Below the pieces are notes generated by a model. The model did no database searches, was not told where the DNA came from, and saw nothing but the letters and a program-made list of their open reading frames with translations. Positions 51,791-61,483 of a stretch of DNA of 64,000 bases are shown piece after piece. The DNA is from Corallococcus sp. NCRR. Lineage in GTDB: Bacteria > Myxococcota > Myxococcia > Myxococcales > Myxococcaceae. The stretch is taken from the NCBI RefSeq assembly GCF_026965535.1, contig NZ_CP114039.1, forward strand, positions 2,666,001 through 2,730,000, in the 5' to 3' direction. A program made the position numbers and the translations under genes. Positions within the stretch are counted from its first letter, which is position 1. Each line of letters opens with the position of its first letter.

Positions 51791-53623
51791 ATGCGTCGTC
51801 ACCTCACGCCCCTGCTGATGTTCCTCGCCGCCACGGCGAGCGGTTGCAGCTTCCTGCGCACGGACGTCCTCCTGGACACGCTCAACGCCCCGGACTCGCC
51901 GGAGCCGAAGGACATGCCGGTCCGCGTGCCGGCGGTGGAGCGCGTGGCGGGGCTGACGCGCGCGCAGTTGACGGACTCCTATCTGGACCCCGCGCGAGCG
52001 GGCGCGTGGATGGAGGCGCTGGGCGCGTCTCCAGAGGCCGTGCTGGACATGTCGGCGTGCCTGGTCCAGCACGCGGGCAACGACACGGCGTCCTGCTATG
52101 AGAACGATGGGCGCACGGGCTACGTCGACCGGACGGTGAAGGCGCCCGTGTGGGGCGTGGCGATGCCGGCGCAATCCCTCTCCACGGCGACGCCGGCCGA
52201 GGAGGAGGTGGACGCGGAGCGCTTCCTCGCGAACGCGATGGGGATTGGACCGTCGCTCGCGGCGTTGCAGCAGTCGCTGGAGGTGCCGCTGACGCGCGAG
52301 GTACTCGCGCAGGGCATCCAGCGGGGCGCGGCGTCCGCGGCGGCGTACGTGCGGGCGCGCTCGTGGCGCCGCGACCTTCAGCGGCCCAGCAACGCGGTGG
52401 TGCTGAGCGGCGGCGGAGCCAACGGCGCGTTCAGCGCGGGGGCCATGTGGCGGCTGTTGGGCATCCTGGAGCAGTGCCGGGGCAAGCCCGCGCCGGAGGG
52501 GTGCGGCGACGCGCGGATCGACCTGGCGGCGGGGACGAGCACGGGCGCGCTCATCAGCACGCTGGTGGACCTGTTCCACACGCCGGGCCAGGAGGCGAAC
52601 GCGCGGCGGCTCCTCCTGGGCAACTACACGTGCACGGTGGAGTCGGACCTGTACTGCGTGAACTCCACGTGGCTGTGGAACCTGGCGGAGGAGACGCGGG
52701 GGCTGGTGAAGTTCGACGGCGTCTACGCGAAGCTGGATCAGTTCATCCAGCCAGAGATGTTGCACAACGGCACGGAGCTGGTGTCGGTGTCGGTGGACTT
52801 CCAGACGGGCGACGTGTTCAGCGTGAGCGACCAGGACCCGGCGGACTTCAGGCCGGGCGCGTCGGACAAGATTCGCAAGGGCGGGATGGTGCACGCCATC
52901 GTGGCGTCCATCGCGGAGCCGGTGCTGTCGAACCCGGCGGGCAGGCTGCCGTCGGCGCAGGGTGACCGCACGGGGACGTACTACGACGGCGGCGTGCGCT
53001 CCGGGCTCCCGCTGCTCCAGGCGGTCCAGCGTGGCGCGGAGCGCGTGCTGGTGATTTCGACGGGAGGGATGAACCCGTCCCCGGCCATGGATCCCAAGAA
53101 CGCGATGAGCGTGCTGATGCGCACCATCGACCTGTTCGTGGCGCAGCCGCGCGTGGCCGAAGTGCAGCAGGCGGAGTTGCTCGCGGTGACGCGCCGGCTG
53201 GGCGAGTACAACGTCTGCACGCTGCGCGGCGCGACGGAGGACTTCTGCCGCCGCAAGGGCGGAGGCTTCCAGCCCCAGCTGGCGGGGCCGGGGGCGGGGC
53301 AGTCGGTGTGGATGGGCTCGGCGCGCTTCGACCAGGTGGCGAGCAGCTGGCGCAGCACGTGGATGTTCAAGCCGGAGACGGGGCTGGCGACGGCGAGCGG
53401 CTACTCGTTCACGCCGGAGGTGATGCAGCCGCTCTTCGTGGCGGGCGTGGAGTCCATGCAGAAGCGCTGCAAGGAGGTGCTGTCCCTGTTCGGCATCCAG
53501 GGCACGCTGGCGGCGAAGGAGTGCGCGCGCCAGCTGGTGGAGGTCGCGGACGAGGCGCGCGCGGCGCTCCCGTCCGTGGCGCAGTGCCGCGCGGACAAGC
53601 CGGAGCGCCGCTCGTGTGAGTGA
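51791..53623 (+). CDS. Patatin-like phospholipase lipoprotein
   Basis: This 610-residue protein has a lipoprotein signal (AATASGC). The patatin domain has the glycine-rich oxyanion loop GGGANGAFSAGA (about 207), the serine nucleophile in GTSTGALIST (Ser about 250) and the catalytic aspartate in YYDGGVRSGLP (about 399). The N-terminal 190 residues and C-terminal 130 are additional and carry several cysteines. GGAGG 8 bases before ATG 51791 favours this start over ATG 51776. It is probably an exported lipase acting on membranes, of its own cell or others. Confidence 0.88.
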   Translation: MRRHLTPLLMFLAATASGCSFLRTDVLLDTLNAPDSPEPKDMPVRVPAVERVAGLTRAQLTDSYLDPARAGAWMEALGASPEAVLDMSACLVQHAGNDTASCYENDGRTGYVDRTVKAPVWGVAMPAQSLSTATPAEEEVDAERFLANAMGIGPSLAALQQSLEVPLTREVLAQGIQRGAASAAAYVRARSWRRDLQRPSNAVVLSGGGANGAFSAGAMWRLLGILEQCRGKPAPEGCGDARIDLAAGTSTGALISTLVDLFHTPGQEANARRLLLGNYTCTVESDLYCVNSTWLWNLAEETRGLVKFDGVYAKLDQFIQPEMLHNGTELVSVSVDFQTGDVFSVSDQDPADFRPGASDKIRKGGMVHAIVASIAEPVLSNPAGRLPSAQGDRTGTYYDGGVRSGLPLLQAVQRGAERVLVISTGGMNPSPAMDPKNAMSVLMRTIDLFVAQPRVAEVQQAELLAVTRRLGEYNVCTLRGATEDFCRRKGGGFQPQLAGPGAGQSVWMGSARFDQVASSWRSTWMFKPETGLATASGYSFTPEVMQPLFVAGVESMQKRCKEVLSLFGIQGTLAAKECARQLVEVADEARAALPSVAQCRADKPERRSCE

Positions 53624-53629
53624 GGCGCG

Positions 53630-54865
53630 CTACCTGCCGCCGTCGATGACCCACTTGCCCCAGCCGGCGAGCGCGGTGCCGTCCTCGGGCACGCGCTTGC
53701 CCTTCGGCGGGACGCGGTAGACGGCGTCGGCGAGCGGGATGAAGCGGGCCTCGTCCGCGAGCCCGTTCATCGCGGCGCCCCAGGGGTCGGCGGCGTAGGT
53801 GGTGACCAGCACGCGGCGCTCGGCGCCCTCGCCCGCGGGCGCTTCCAGGACGAAGGCGGGGATGGGGTGCTGGGCGACGGTGAAGGTCTCCCGGCGCGGC
53901 GGCGCGGTGCCGGCGGCGACGGGGGGCCACTGCTGCGGTTGGCTGACGGCTTCGCTGACGGCGGCGAGCAGGGCCTCTTCCAGGGGCTGTGTTTCGGCGT
54001 CGCGGAAGTCGGCGCAGGGGGCGTCGCCGGTGGGGCCGGTCAGCTCCTTGCGAAGGACGAAGCCGCGCTCGGCGCCCAGGCAGACGCGGCGCACGGAGGA
54101 CGTGCCGGAGAGGTCCTGGCGCACGTCGTACCAGGTGCCCGGGCCCCAGGGCCGGTCGAGCGCGGGCACGGTGCCCTCGGCGTCGGAGCCCTGGCGGAAG
54201 GACACGAGCGTGAGCTGCTGGCTGCCGCTGGCGCCGAAGCCGGAGAGCGTGGTGCTGGCGTCGAGCAGGCCGTGGGTGAGGTACAGCGGGCCGGGCTCAT
54301 TGGCGTAGAGGCGGTTCTGGAGGGGGCCGTCGCTGGGGCGGCGGTCGTCCAGGAAGCGGCGGGCGTCCCAGGCGCGACCGGCGGCGGTGGTCTGTTCGGC
54401 GGAGCGCTGGCCGCGGTGTTCTTCCTTCCAGGGCTGCGTCTCCTCCATGCGCATGGGCAGCACGCGGGACTGGGAGAGGCGAGGGTGGGCCAGCGGTTTG
54501 CCCTGATCATCCGTGAAGGTGACGGTGAGCCACGCCCAGGGGGCCTGGACGGCGACGACCTCCAGCACGACATGGCCCGCCACGCCCACGCCGGTGTCCG
54601 CGCCCGGGCGGCCCCGGTGGGCGGAGAAGGCGTACTCCACGCGGTCGCCCACGCGGGCGCGCTGCCACGGTGAGGGCGAGGTGTCCGTGGTGGGAACGCC
54701 AGCGTCCAGCACGGAGGCCTCGGCCGGGGCGGAGGCGTCGGGCTGTTCGGTGGCGGTGGTGCCGTCGGAGGGGGAGACGGCACGGGGCTTCATGCTCTCG
54801 CAGCCGGTGCTCAAGAGGAGGGCGGAGCACAGCAGGAGGGGAGCGCGGAAGAGGGGGCGTCGCAT
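53630..54865 (-). CDS. Lipoprotein of a myxobacterial paralogous family (DUF6068-like), copy 1
   Basis: This 411-residue lipoprotein has lipobox LLSTGC. A Thr/Ser/Pro-rich stretch is followed by a beta-rich domain with WQRARVGDRVEYAF and then RPWGPGTWYDV and RRVCLGAERGFVLRK, which recur in the neighbouring gene. The family name is from memory and function is unknown. The C-terminal WGKWVIDGG ends the protein. The tandem paralogue lies 62 bases upstream on the same strand. Confidence 0.8.
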   Translation of the reverse strand: MRRPLFRAPLLLCSALLLSTGCESMKPRAVSPSDGTTATEQPDASAPAEASVLDAGVPTTDTSPSPWQRARVGDRVEYAFSAHRGRPGADTGVGVAGHVVLEVVAVQAPWAWLTVTFTDDQGKPLAHPRLSQSRVLPMRMEETQPWKEEHRGQRSAEQTTAAGRAWDARRFLDDRRPSDGPLQNRLYANEPGPLYLTHGLLDASTTLSGFGASGSQQLTLVSFRQGSDAEGTVPALDRPWGPGTWYDVRQDLSGTSSVRRVCLGAERGFVLRKELTGPTGDAPCADFRDAETQPLEEALLAAVSEAVSQPQQWPPVAAGTAPPRRETFTVAQHPIPAFVLEAPAGEGAERRVLVTTYAADPWGAAMNGLADEARFIPLADAVYRVPPKGKRVPEDGTALAGWGKWVIDGGR

Positions 54866-54927
54866 GGGGCCGCTAGATACACGGAGCGCCGCGCGGATCC
54901 GCGTGGGCGCTGTCCGCATGCGCGGGT

Positions 54928-56148
54928 TCAACGTGCGCTGGTCGACAGCTCGGGAACCCCCTCCAGCCAGGTGCCCCAGCGCAGGAGCCGGCTGTCCGAG
55001 TAGAACTTGCGCGGCGCTCCTTCTGACTGCTGGTAGAGCCCTTCCGAGAGCCGGTCGAAGCGCGCCTCCATGGGCAGCCCCCGGAGCACGGGACTCCACA
55101 GGTCCGTGGGATAGCTCTTGGAGCGCATCCAGTCGGAACCCTCGCCTCGGTTGGCGGGGGCTTCTTCGAAGAAGGCCACCACGGACTCCTGGCCCAGTTG
55201 GACCCGCACCTTCCTGGGGAGCGGGGCTCCGTAGTCACGAGGCGGCCAGGTGGGAATGTAGACGGAGTCGTTGACGAGGTTGATCAACGCATTCTCCAGC
55301 GAAACAACCTCCGCGCCCTGGAAGTCATCGCATCGGACGTCGTCCCGAGGTTTCTCCCAGACCTTGCGCAGCAGATAGCCCTGTTCCGCGCCCAGGCAGA
55401 CACGCTTCACACGGACGCTGCTGGTGCTGGAGCCCTCCAGCAACTCGTACCAGGTGCCCGGTCCCCAGGGGTTGCCCATGACGGGAGGGGTTCCCTGGAC
55501 CGTGCCCGAGCCTCGCTGGAACGACACGAGCGCGAGCGAATGGCCGGCGGACATGCTGAACCCGAACGCGTTGAAGTGCACCTCGATCAACCCGTTGGTG
55601 AGATAGAGCGGCCCGGGCGTCTTGGCGTAGAGCCGGTGCTGCGTGGGGCCATCCCCTGGAGAGTCGTCGCGGGCAATCCTTTGGGCGATCCAGTGCTGAC
55701 CGGCGGCGAAGGCCCACTGGCGGGTGGTGCTCGTGCTGCCATCCTCGATGGGGTCGGGGGGATTCGTAGGGGCCTGGCCCATGCGCATGGGCAGTACGAA
55801 GCCGTGGCTCAGGAACGGATGCGGATGGGGTTGGCGGTCATTCCGGGTCACCCGGATGAAGAGCCAGACCCAGGGGGAGCGGACCGCGATGACCTCCACG
55901 AAGAGCTGACCCGCCGAAGCGCTGGTCCCCCGTCGCGAACCGATCCGGTCCGCGTAGAAGGCATATTCCACGCGGTCCCCCACGCGCGCGTCCTGCCACG
56001 ACGTGGGCATTTGGTCCGAGCTGCTCCCTGGAGGAACCTCCGTCACGGTGCTGAAGCCCCGCGGCCTGGATGTCCCGCAGCCCATGAGCAAGATGAGCGC
56101 CCCCATGGCCCACGCGGTGAATCCCTGGCGAAAAGACTGTCGTTGCAT
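54928..56148 (-). CDS. Lipoprotein of a myxobacterial paralogous family (DUF6068-like), copy 2
   Basis: This 406-residue protein, with a lipobox in LILLMGC, shares the WQDARVGDRVEYAFYADR, NPWGPGTWYELL and RVCLGAEQGYLLRKV elements with its neighbour. Its codon use is less GC-biased than copy 1, and the two have diverged widely. ATG 56148 is chosen, and ATG 56172 would add 8 residues before the signal. It sits directly downstream of the Sit toxin/immunity pair on the same strand, which may or may not be meaningful. Confidence 0.78.
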   Translation of the reverse strand: MQRQSFRQGFTAWAMGALILLMGCGTSRPRGFSTVTEVPPGSSSDQMPTSWQDARVGDRVEYAFYADRIGSRRGTSASAGQLFVEVIAVRSPWVWLFIRVTRNDRQPHPHPFLSHGFVLPMRMGQAPTNPPDPIEDGSTSTTRQWAFAAGQHWIAQRIARDDSPGDGPTQHRLYAKTPGPLYLTNGLIEVHFNAFGFSMSAGHSLALVSFQRGSGTVQGTPPVMGNPWGPGTWYELLEGSSTSSVRVKRVCLGAEQGYLLRKVWEKPRDDVRCDDFQGAEVVSLENALINLVNDSVYIPTWPPRDYGAPLPRKVRVQLGQESVVAFFEEAPANRGEGSDWMRSKSYPTDLWSPVLRGLPMEARFDRLSEGLYQQSEGAPRKFYSDSRLLRWGTWLEGVPELSTSAR

Positions 56149-56208
56149 CTGGCGGAGACCCCCGTCTGCCATTGAGCCACGGACTGGCTTTCGGCGCCAG
56201 GGGACTTG

Positions 56209-56925
56209 CTACTCCACGGAGATCTCCCGGTAGACCACGTCACTGGGGCCCATCCGGTTCACGGTGTCGACGAAGCGCTCGGAGACGACGATGCGGGTCG
56301 TGTCTTCCACACCGAAAAGGTCGAGGCCCGTGGGAATGGACGCACCGAGCAGCCAGCGCTCCGGTGGGAGCGAGAAGCCATTGCGCCCGCAGTACTCGCA
56401 GGTGGGCACCCGGTCCCGGTCCTGGATGCACGCGGGGTGCAGCTTCACCAGGGAGCGCGCTTCCAGTTCGTACTGCGGCAGTTCCTTCGTGCGGCGGTTT
56501 CGCAGCTCCGCCCGGACCGGGATGATGCCTTTCAGCCCTGCCTCTTGAATTGACGCTAGCGTGTCCTCCCTTACGAGCACTTCCCAAGAAGGCCTCGCGG
56601 TGACAGGACCAAACCGGCCCATTGACGTGCCCACCAGGGGACCGAAACTACAGCCCGGCTCGATAGGAAGCTCCTGTGGCACGTATGGACGTACCAGGGC
56701 CGCACGCCGTGCGTACTCCTCCAAAGGCTGGGGCCATCCGTTCGTCAGCGAGTCGTTCTCTGTCAGGTTGGACAGGTCCACCGACGGATAGGCCAACATT
56801 CCGCTCCAGGGCGTGCAGCGGGGACAATCGATTCCCGGCAGGCACCACTTGCGCGTGGCCCGGTAGGTCCCGCTCCAGTGGACGTTGTCCAGATCGCGCG
56901 GCGTGGACAGCTCGAAGTAGCGCAC
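56209..56925 (-). CDS. SitI6-like double-CXXCG immunity protein
   Basis: This 238-residue protein has a GTG start and GGAGG in the end of the toxin gene. It has the paired zinc-ribbon layout of SitI6-family immunity proteins: CPRC in LPGIDCPRCTPW (about residue 34) and CEYCG in VPTCEYCGRNGFSLP (about 175). LAYPSVDLSNL, CSFGPLVGTSMGRFGP and VSERFVDTVNRM also fit. The first pair lacks the usual following glycine. It presumably neutralises the adjacent SitA6-like toxin. Codons are less GC-biased than in the surroundings. Confidence 0.85.
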   Translation of the reverse strand: MRYFELSTPRDLDNVHWSGTYRATRKWCLPGIDCPRCTPWSGMLAYPSVDLSNLTENDSLTNGWPQPLEEYARRAALVRPYVPQELPIEPGCSFGPLVGTSMGRFGPVTARPSWEVLVREDTLASIQEAGLKGIIPVRAELRNRRTKELPQYELEARSLVKLHPACIQDRDRVPTCEYCGRNGFSLPPERWLLGASIPTGLDLFGVEDTTRIVVSERFVDTVNRMGPSDVVYREISVE

Positions 56926-56928
56926 CCG

Positions 56929-57630
56929 TCAGTCCTCCACCGGAACGGGCGAGAGGTCCACCAACTGCCAATAGGTCATGGTCAAGCCAAAGAGACCGTA
57001 CTTCTGAATCATCAGGGTCGCGTAGTCGAAATGCATCTCCTGGTTCCCCGTCCGTCCCTGGCCATCGATGAAGGCTTGCCAATCCTGGTTCCAGGGACCT
57101 CCATTCGCTCCACGATGAATGCGTTTATGCAGGTCCGCATCGATGGCGATGACGTACTGATGGATGTCGATGCCCTTGGTGACGAAGTGGTTCTTGAACG
57201 CCTGCGGGAAGATGTGGTGCCGCTCCTTCGGGCGCTTCGCCCAATCCTCCATCGCCTTCTGCCGCTTCACCTCGCTGGGCAGCTTCTCGCGCGGATACCA
57301 CCGGAACACCATGACGGGTGTCGCATCGCCCGGTAGCCCCTGGGCACTGCCCCACGTCCGCTGGGGCCCGCTCCCCGGTGCCACGAACACCGGCGGCACG
57401 AGCGCGCTCCGCGTGCGCACCACGCGGCCTGGTTCCAGGTCCTCGCACCGGAACAGCGCGCAGGTCCCATCCACGCACCAGGGCGCGAGGCATTGGTCCT
57501 CGTCCCCATCCGCGCATTCACTTCCAGTCCCCGCCTCCGCCCACAAGGCCTCCGGCGAGAACGCCGGAGCGGATGACGTCGACGCACAGCTCCAGAGCAG
57601 CCCTACGAGCAGCCAGCACAGTCCGCGCAT
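56929..57630 (-). CDS. SitA6-like polymorphic toxin lipoprotein
   Basis: This 233-residue lipoprotein (lipobox LLWSC) matches the myxobacterial TIGR02269/SitA6 group. A short Cys-rich N-terminal module (CADGDEDQCLAPWCVDGTC) precedes a conserved middle (RTWGSAQGLPGD) and a C-terminal nuclease-like domain with RPKERHHIFPQAFKNHF, DLHKRIHRGANGGPWN and a final helix. HHIFP is typical of HNH/AHH-type nuclease toxins. Sit lipoproteins move between kin cells by TraA/TraB-dependent outer-membrane exchange and kill cells lacking immunity. The immunity gene begins 3 bases after the stop. Export system and activity are inferred from the family. Confidence 0.87.
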   Translation of the reverse strand: MRGLCWLLVGLLWSCASTSSAPAFSPEALWAEAGTGSECADGDEDQCLAPWCVDGTCALFRCEDLEPGRVVRTRSALVPPVFVAPGSGPQRTWGSAQGLPGDATPVMVFRWYPREKLPSEVKRQKAMEDWAKRPKERHHIFPQAFKNHFVTKGIDIHQYVIAIDADLHKRIHRGANGGPWNQDWQAFIDGQGRTGNQEMHFDYATLMIQKYGLFGLTMTYWQLVDLSPVPVED

Positions 57631-57754
57631 GCCTCTCCCGGAAATGACGCTCCGTGCAGCATGCCAGCGTCGCCACCCCCACCCGGAGTGGAACCCTGTC
57701 CCCTGGCGCTGCTAGACCATGGGCCGCAGTCACACCGCACCTGGAGCCCCGCGC

Positions 57755-59779
57755 ATGCCTTCGCCCCTGTCCATCCGCCGCGTCGTCCTCTACAAGCACG
57801 GCGTCGGCTACTTCGAGCGCCGGGGGAAGGTGACCGGCAGCGAGACCGCGCACCTGGACTTCAAGGCGCGCGACATGAACGACGTGCTCAAGTCCATGAC
57901 CGTGCTGGACCTGAACGGCGGCTCCGTGTCCGCCGTGAGCTACGACTCCACCAAGCCCCTGGAGCAGCTCCTCTCCGAAGCCACCATCCGCATCCCCGAA
58001 CACGGCAGCCTCACCGCGCTGCTCGGCCAGGTGAAGGGCGCCCGCGTCCGCGCCCGCGTCGGCGGCGCGCAGGTGGAAGGCGCCATCGTCGGCCTGGAGT
58101 CGCTGCCCGTCGTCCAGGGGGAAGCCAGCGTCGTGCGCCCCTTCCTCACGCTGCTCGTCGGCGCGTCGCTGCGCACCTTCGACGTGCTGGAATTGGGTGA
58201 GCTGGAGTTCCTCGATGAGGCCGTGCGCAAGGACCTGGAGTTCTACCTGGCCACCGTCATGTCCTCGTACAAGAAGGACTCCAAGCGGATGTCCATCCTC
58301 ACCGCCGGAGAGGGCTCGCGCGAACTGTTCGTCAGCTACGTGCTGGAGTCCCCCGTGTGGAAGACCAGCTACCGCATCCTCCTGGACGAAGGGCAACCGC
58401 CGCTGCTCCAGGGCTGGGCCATGGTGGACAACACCGGTGACGAGGACTGGGTGGACGTGGAGCTGTCCCTCATCGCCGGCCTGCCGGTGTCCTTCGTCCA
58501 CGACCTCTACAACCCCCGCTACCTGCGCCGCCCCGTCGTGGAGGTCCGCTCGGAGACCGGCGTCGCGCCCGTCATCCCGGAAGAGGCCTACGAGAGCGCC
58601 CCCGCCGAGCCCATGATGGAGTCCGCGGACGACGAGTCCTTCGGCTCCTCCGCGGACATGGCGTCCCCCATCATGCCCTCCATGGCCGCGCCCGCGGCGG
58701 CGCCCCGCATGATGCGGAGCAAAGGCGGCCCCATGATTGGCGGCGGACGCGGCGGCCTGCGCGAGACGCTGGAGCAGAGCACCGCCGTGACGACGCTGAC
58801 CAAGGAGGTGGGCGACCTCTTCGAGTACGGCGTGGACCGCCCCGTCACCGTGCACCGCAACCAGAGCGCGCTCGTGCCCATCCTGCACCGCCCGTTCGAG
58901 GGCCGCCGCGTGCTGCTCTACAACCGCGCCACGCGTGAGAAGAACCCGATGGCCTGCATCGAGTTCAAGAACACCACCGGCCTCACGCTGGAGGGCGGCC
59001 CCGTCACCATCACCGAGGACGAGACCTACGTGGGCGAGGCGATGCTCGACACGCTCAAGCCCGACGACACGCGCTTCGTCCCCTATGCTGTCGAGCTGTC
59101 CTGCGCCGTGTCCGTGGAGGAGGATCAGGAGGACGGCCCGGTGTTCCGCGCGCGGCTCAACCGGGGCACCCTGGTGGTGGAGTTCTTCCACCTGCGCCGC
59201 ACGAAGATCCTCGCGCGCAACAAGGCGAAGCGCCCCCAGGTGCTCTTCGTGGAGCACCCGCGCACCGGCTGGGAGTTGAAGGACACGGTCGCCCCCGCGG
59301 AGACCACGGACGGCTTCTGGCGCTTCAAGCGCGAGCTGGCCCCGAGCACCTCCGACACGCTCGTCATCACCGAGCGCACCAAGGGCCACCGCCAGTACTA
59401 CCTGGGCAACCTGGGGCTGGAGGAGGTGACGTTCTTCCTCGACTCGCGCTACATCGACCCGCGCGTCGCCCAGGCCCTGCGCGACGTGGTGGCCATGCGC
59501 GAGAAGCAGTCGAAGGTCGGCCAGGACCTCCAGCGCCTCAACGAGGAGCGCACCCAGCTCTTCAAGGACCAGGAGCGGATCCGCTCCAACATCGACTCGC
59601 TCAAGAGCGGCGCGTCCCAGCGTGAGCTGGTGGAGCGCTTCGTCACCAAGCTCAACGCGCAGGAGGACCGGCTGGAGATCATCGGCCGGGAGCTGGAGCG
59701 ACTCGAGCAGGAGCGCACCCGCCTGCAGGCGGAGGTGAACCAGCGCATCGAGTCGCTCTCCTACGAGGCAGACCTGTAG
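57755..59779 (+). CDS. DUF4139-domain protein
   Basis: This 674-residue protein starts directly with a beta-strand typical of the family (RRVVLYKHGVGYFERRG) and shows DUF4139 features (VWKTSYRILL, WVDVELSLIAGLPVSFVHDLY, TTGLTLEGGPVTI). A flexible Ala/Met/Pro-rich stretch (about 285-330) separates the halves. The C-terminal 90 residues are coiled coil. There is no signal peptide or membrane helix. GGAG 8 bases upstream decides ATG 57755. Function is unknown; fungal relatives include MuiA-like mucoidy-related proteins. Confidence 0.8.
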   Translation: MPSPLSIRRVVLYKHGVGYFERRGKVTGSETAHLDFKARDMNDVLKSMTVLDLNGGSVSAVSYDSTKPLEQLLSEATIRIPEHGSLTALLGQVKGARVRARVGGAQVEGAIVGLESLPVVQGEASVVRPFLTLLVGASLRTFDVLELGELEFLDEAVRKDLEFYLATVMSSYKKDSKRMSILTAGEGSRELFVSYVLESPVWKTSYRILLDEGQPPLLQGWAMVDNTGDEDWVDVELSLIAGLPVSFVHDLYNPRYLRRPVVEVRSETGVAPVIPEEAYESAPAEPMMESADDESFGSSADMASPIMPSMAAPAAAPRMMRSKGGPMIGGGRGGLRETLEQSTAVTTLTKEVGDLFEYGVDRPVTVHRNQSALVPILHRPFEGRRVLLYNRATREKNPMACIEFKNTTGLTLEGGPVTITEDETYVGEAMLDTLKPDDTRFVPYAVELSCAVSVEEDQEDGPVFRARLNRGTLVVEFFHLRRTKILARNKAKRPQVLFVEHPRTGWELKDTVAPAETTDGFWRFKRELAPSTSDTLVITERTKGHRQYYLGNLGLEEVTFFLDSRYIDPRVAQALRDVVAMREKQSKVGQDLQRLNEERTQLFKDQERIRSNIDSLKSGASQRELVERFVTKLNAQEDRLEIIGRELERLEQERTRLQAEVNQRIESLSYEADL

Positions 59780-61483
59780 CTACTTCGAGTCCGCGCGGAA
59801 CACCTCGCGGCCCGCCACCACCGTCAGCCGGACCTGCCCGGTGAGCAGGTCCGCCGGGGGCGCGTCCACGGGGTCCACCGACAGCGCCACGAAGTCCGCG
59901 TCCATGCCCGGCTTCAGCCGGCCGCGCTGCGCCTCCGCGAAGGACGCGTACGCCGCGCCCGCCGTGAAGCCCTCCAGCGCCTCTTCACCACTCAGGCGCT
60001 GGTCGGGGTGCCACCCGCCCGGCGGCTGTCCGCTGGCGTCCTGCCGCGTGCGCGCCGCGTACAGCCCCGCGAGCACGTCCGGCCGCTCCACCGGGAAGTC
60101 GCTGCCCAGCGCCAGCACGGCGCCCGCGGCCTTCAGCTTCTGCCACGCGTAGGCGTTCTGGATGCGCTCCGCGCCCACGCGCTTCTCCGCCCAGGGCATG
60201 TCGCTGGTGGCGTGCGTGGGCTGCACGCTCGCAATGAAGCCGTTCGCGCCCAGCCGCTGGATGTCCTCGGCCGTCATGATCTGCGCGTGCTCCACGCGAG
60301 GGCGCGCGTCCTTCGCCCCCGTGGCCGACAGCTCCCGCGACAGCGTGTCCAGCAGCAGCGTGTTGGCGCGGTCGCCAATCGCGTGCGTCGCCACCTGGAA
60401 GCCCCTGCCCACGAAGGCGTGCACGCGCGAGGCGTACTCCTCCGGGGACAGCAGCAGCAGGCCCCGGTGGCCGGGCTCGTCGCTGTAGGCCGCGCCCAGC
60501 GCCGCGCCCCGGCTGCCCAGCGCGCCATCCAGGGTGAGCTTCACCGCGCGCATCGTCAGGAGCTTCCCCTGGAACGGACCGTCCTTCAGGTACTGCACGC
60601 GGTCATCCGTCTGTCCGTCCGCCATGGCGTAGACGCGCAGGGGCAGGGTGCCCGCCTTGTCCCAGGCCTGGAACAGCCGGAACGTGCGCAGGTCCATGCC
60701 CGCGTCGTGCACGCCGGTGAGGCCCACGCGCGCGCAGTGCTCCAGCGCGGCCTTCATGCGCGCCTCGTGCTGCTCCTGCGTGGGCGGGGGCAGCGCCTTC
60801 AGCGCCAGGTCCATGGCGTTGTCGATGAGCACGCCGCTGGGGTCGCCCCCCGGCAACCGCTGGATGCTGCCGCCCTCCGGGTCCTTCGTGTCGCGGGTGA
60901 TGTTCGCGCGCTTGAGCGCCGCGCCGTTGAGCCACAGCGCGTGCCCGTCGATGCGCCACAGCGCCACGGGCGTGTCCTTCAGGTGCTCGCCCATGTCCGC
61001 GACGGTGGGGAAGCGCGGCGTGTCCCAGTCGTTCTGGTCCCACCCCTGACCGACCAGCCAGTCGCCCTGGTAGGCCGTGGCCGGGGCCTTCTCCAGCCGC
61101 TGGCGCACCTCCGCCAGCGACGTGGTGCTCTCCAGCCGCACGCCCGCGAGCGCCTGGCCCAGCCCCGCCAGGTGGCCGTGCGCATCCGTGAGGCCGGGGA
61201 CCACCGTCGCGTCGCCCAGTTCCACCACGCGCGCGGTGGCTCCCGCGGCGGCGAGCACCTCCTCGCGCGTGCCCACGGCCAGCACCTTGCCGTCCCGCAC
61301 GGCGAGCGCCTGGGCCTCTGGCTTCGCGGCATCCAGCGTGCGGATGCGTTGGGCCACGTACACCGTGGGCGCGTTCGCGACCACCTGCTCCGCGGGCGTT
61401 CCCTCCGGCACGCGCCGCGAGCAACCCGTGCCCGCACACAGGACCAGCGCCCCCAGCATCCAACCGAGACGTCCTCGCATCAT
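59780..61483 (-). CDS. Amidohydrolase lipoprotein (YtcJ/Amidohydro_3-like)
   Basis: This 567-residue protein has lipobox LCAGTGC. The metal-dependent hydrolase fold shows the HxH ligands in LTDAHGHLAG, TLDGALGSRGA (usual position of a bridging residue), ATHAIGDRAN, VEHAQIM and LGSDFPVERP. Members hydrolyse amide or ester bonds on the outside of the inner membrane or in the periplasm. ATG 61483 is chosen; the adjacent ATG 61480 and ATG 61498 are alternatives. It ends directly after the DUF4139 gene's stop, converging. Confidence 0.85.
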   Translation of the reverse strand: MMRGRLGWMLGALVLCAGTGCSRRVPEGTPAEQVVANAPTVYVAQRIRTLDAAKPEAQALAVRDGKVLAVGTREEVLAAAGATARVVELGDATVVPGLTDAHGHLAGLGQALAGVRLESTTSLAEVRQRLEKAPATAYQGDWLVGQGWDQNDWDTPRFPTVADMGEHLKDTPVALWRIDGHALWLNGAALKRANITRDTKDPEGGSIQRLPGGDPSGVLIDNAMDLALKALPPPTQEQHEARMKAALEHCARVGLTGVHDAGMDLRTFRLFQAWDKAGTLPLRVYAMADGQTDDRVQYLKDGPFQGKLLTMRAVKLTLDGALGSRGAALGAAYSDEPGHRGLLLLSPEEYASRVHAFVGRGFQVATHAIGDRANTLLLDTLSRELSATGAKDARPRVEHAQIMTAEDIQRLGANGFIASVQPTHATSDMPWAEKRVGAERIQNAYAWQKLKAAGAVLALGSDFPVERPDVLAGLYAARTRQDASGQPPGGWHPDQRLSGEEALEGFTAGAAYASFAEAQRGRLKPGMDADFVALSVDPVDAPPADLLTGQVRLTVVAGREVFRADSK

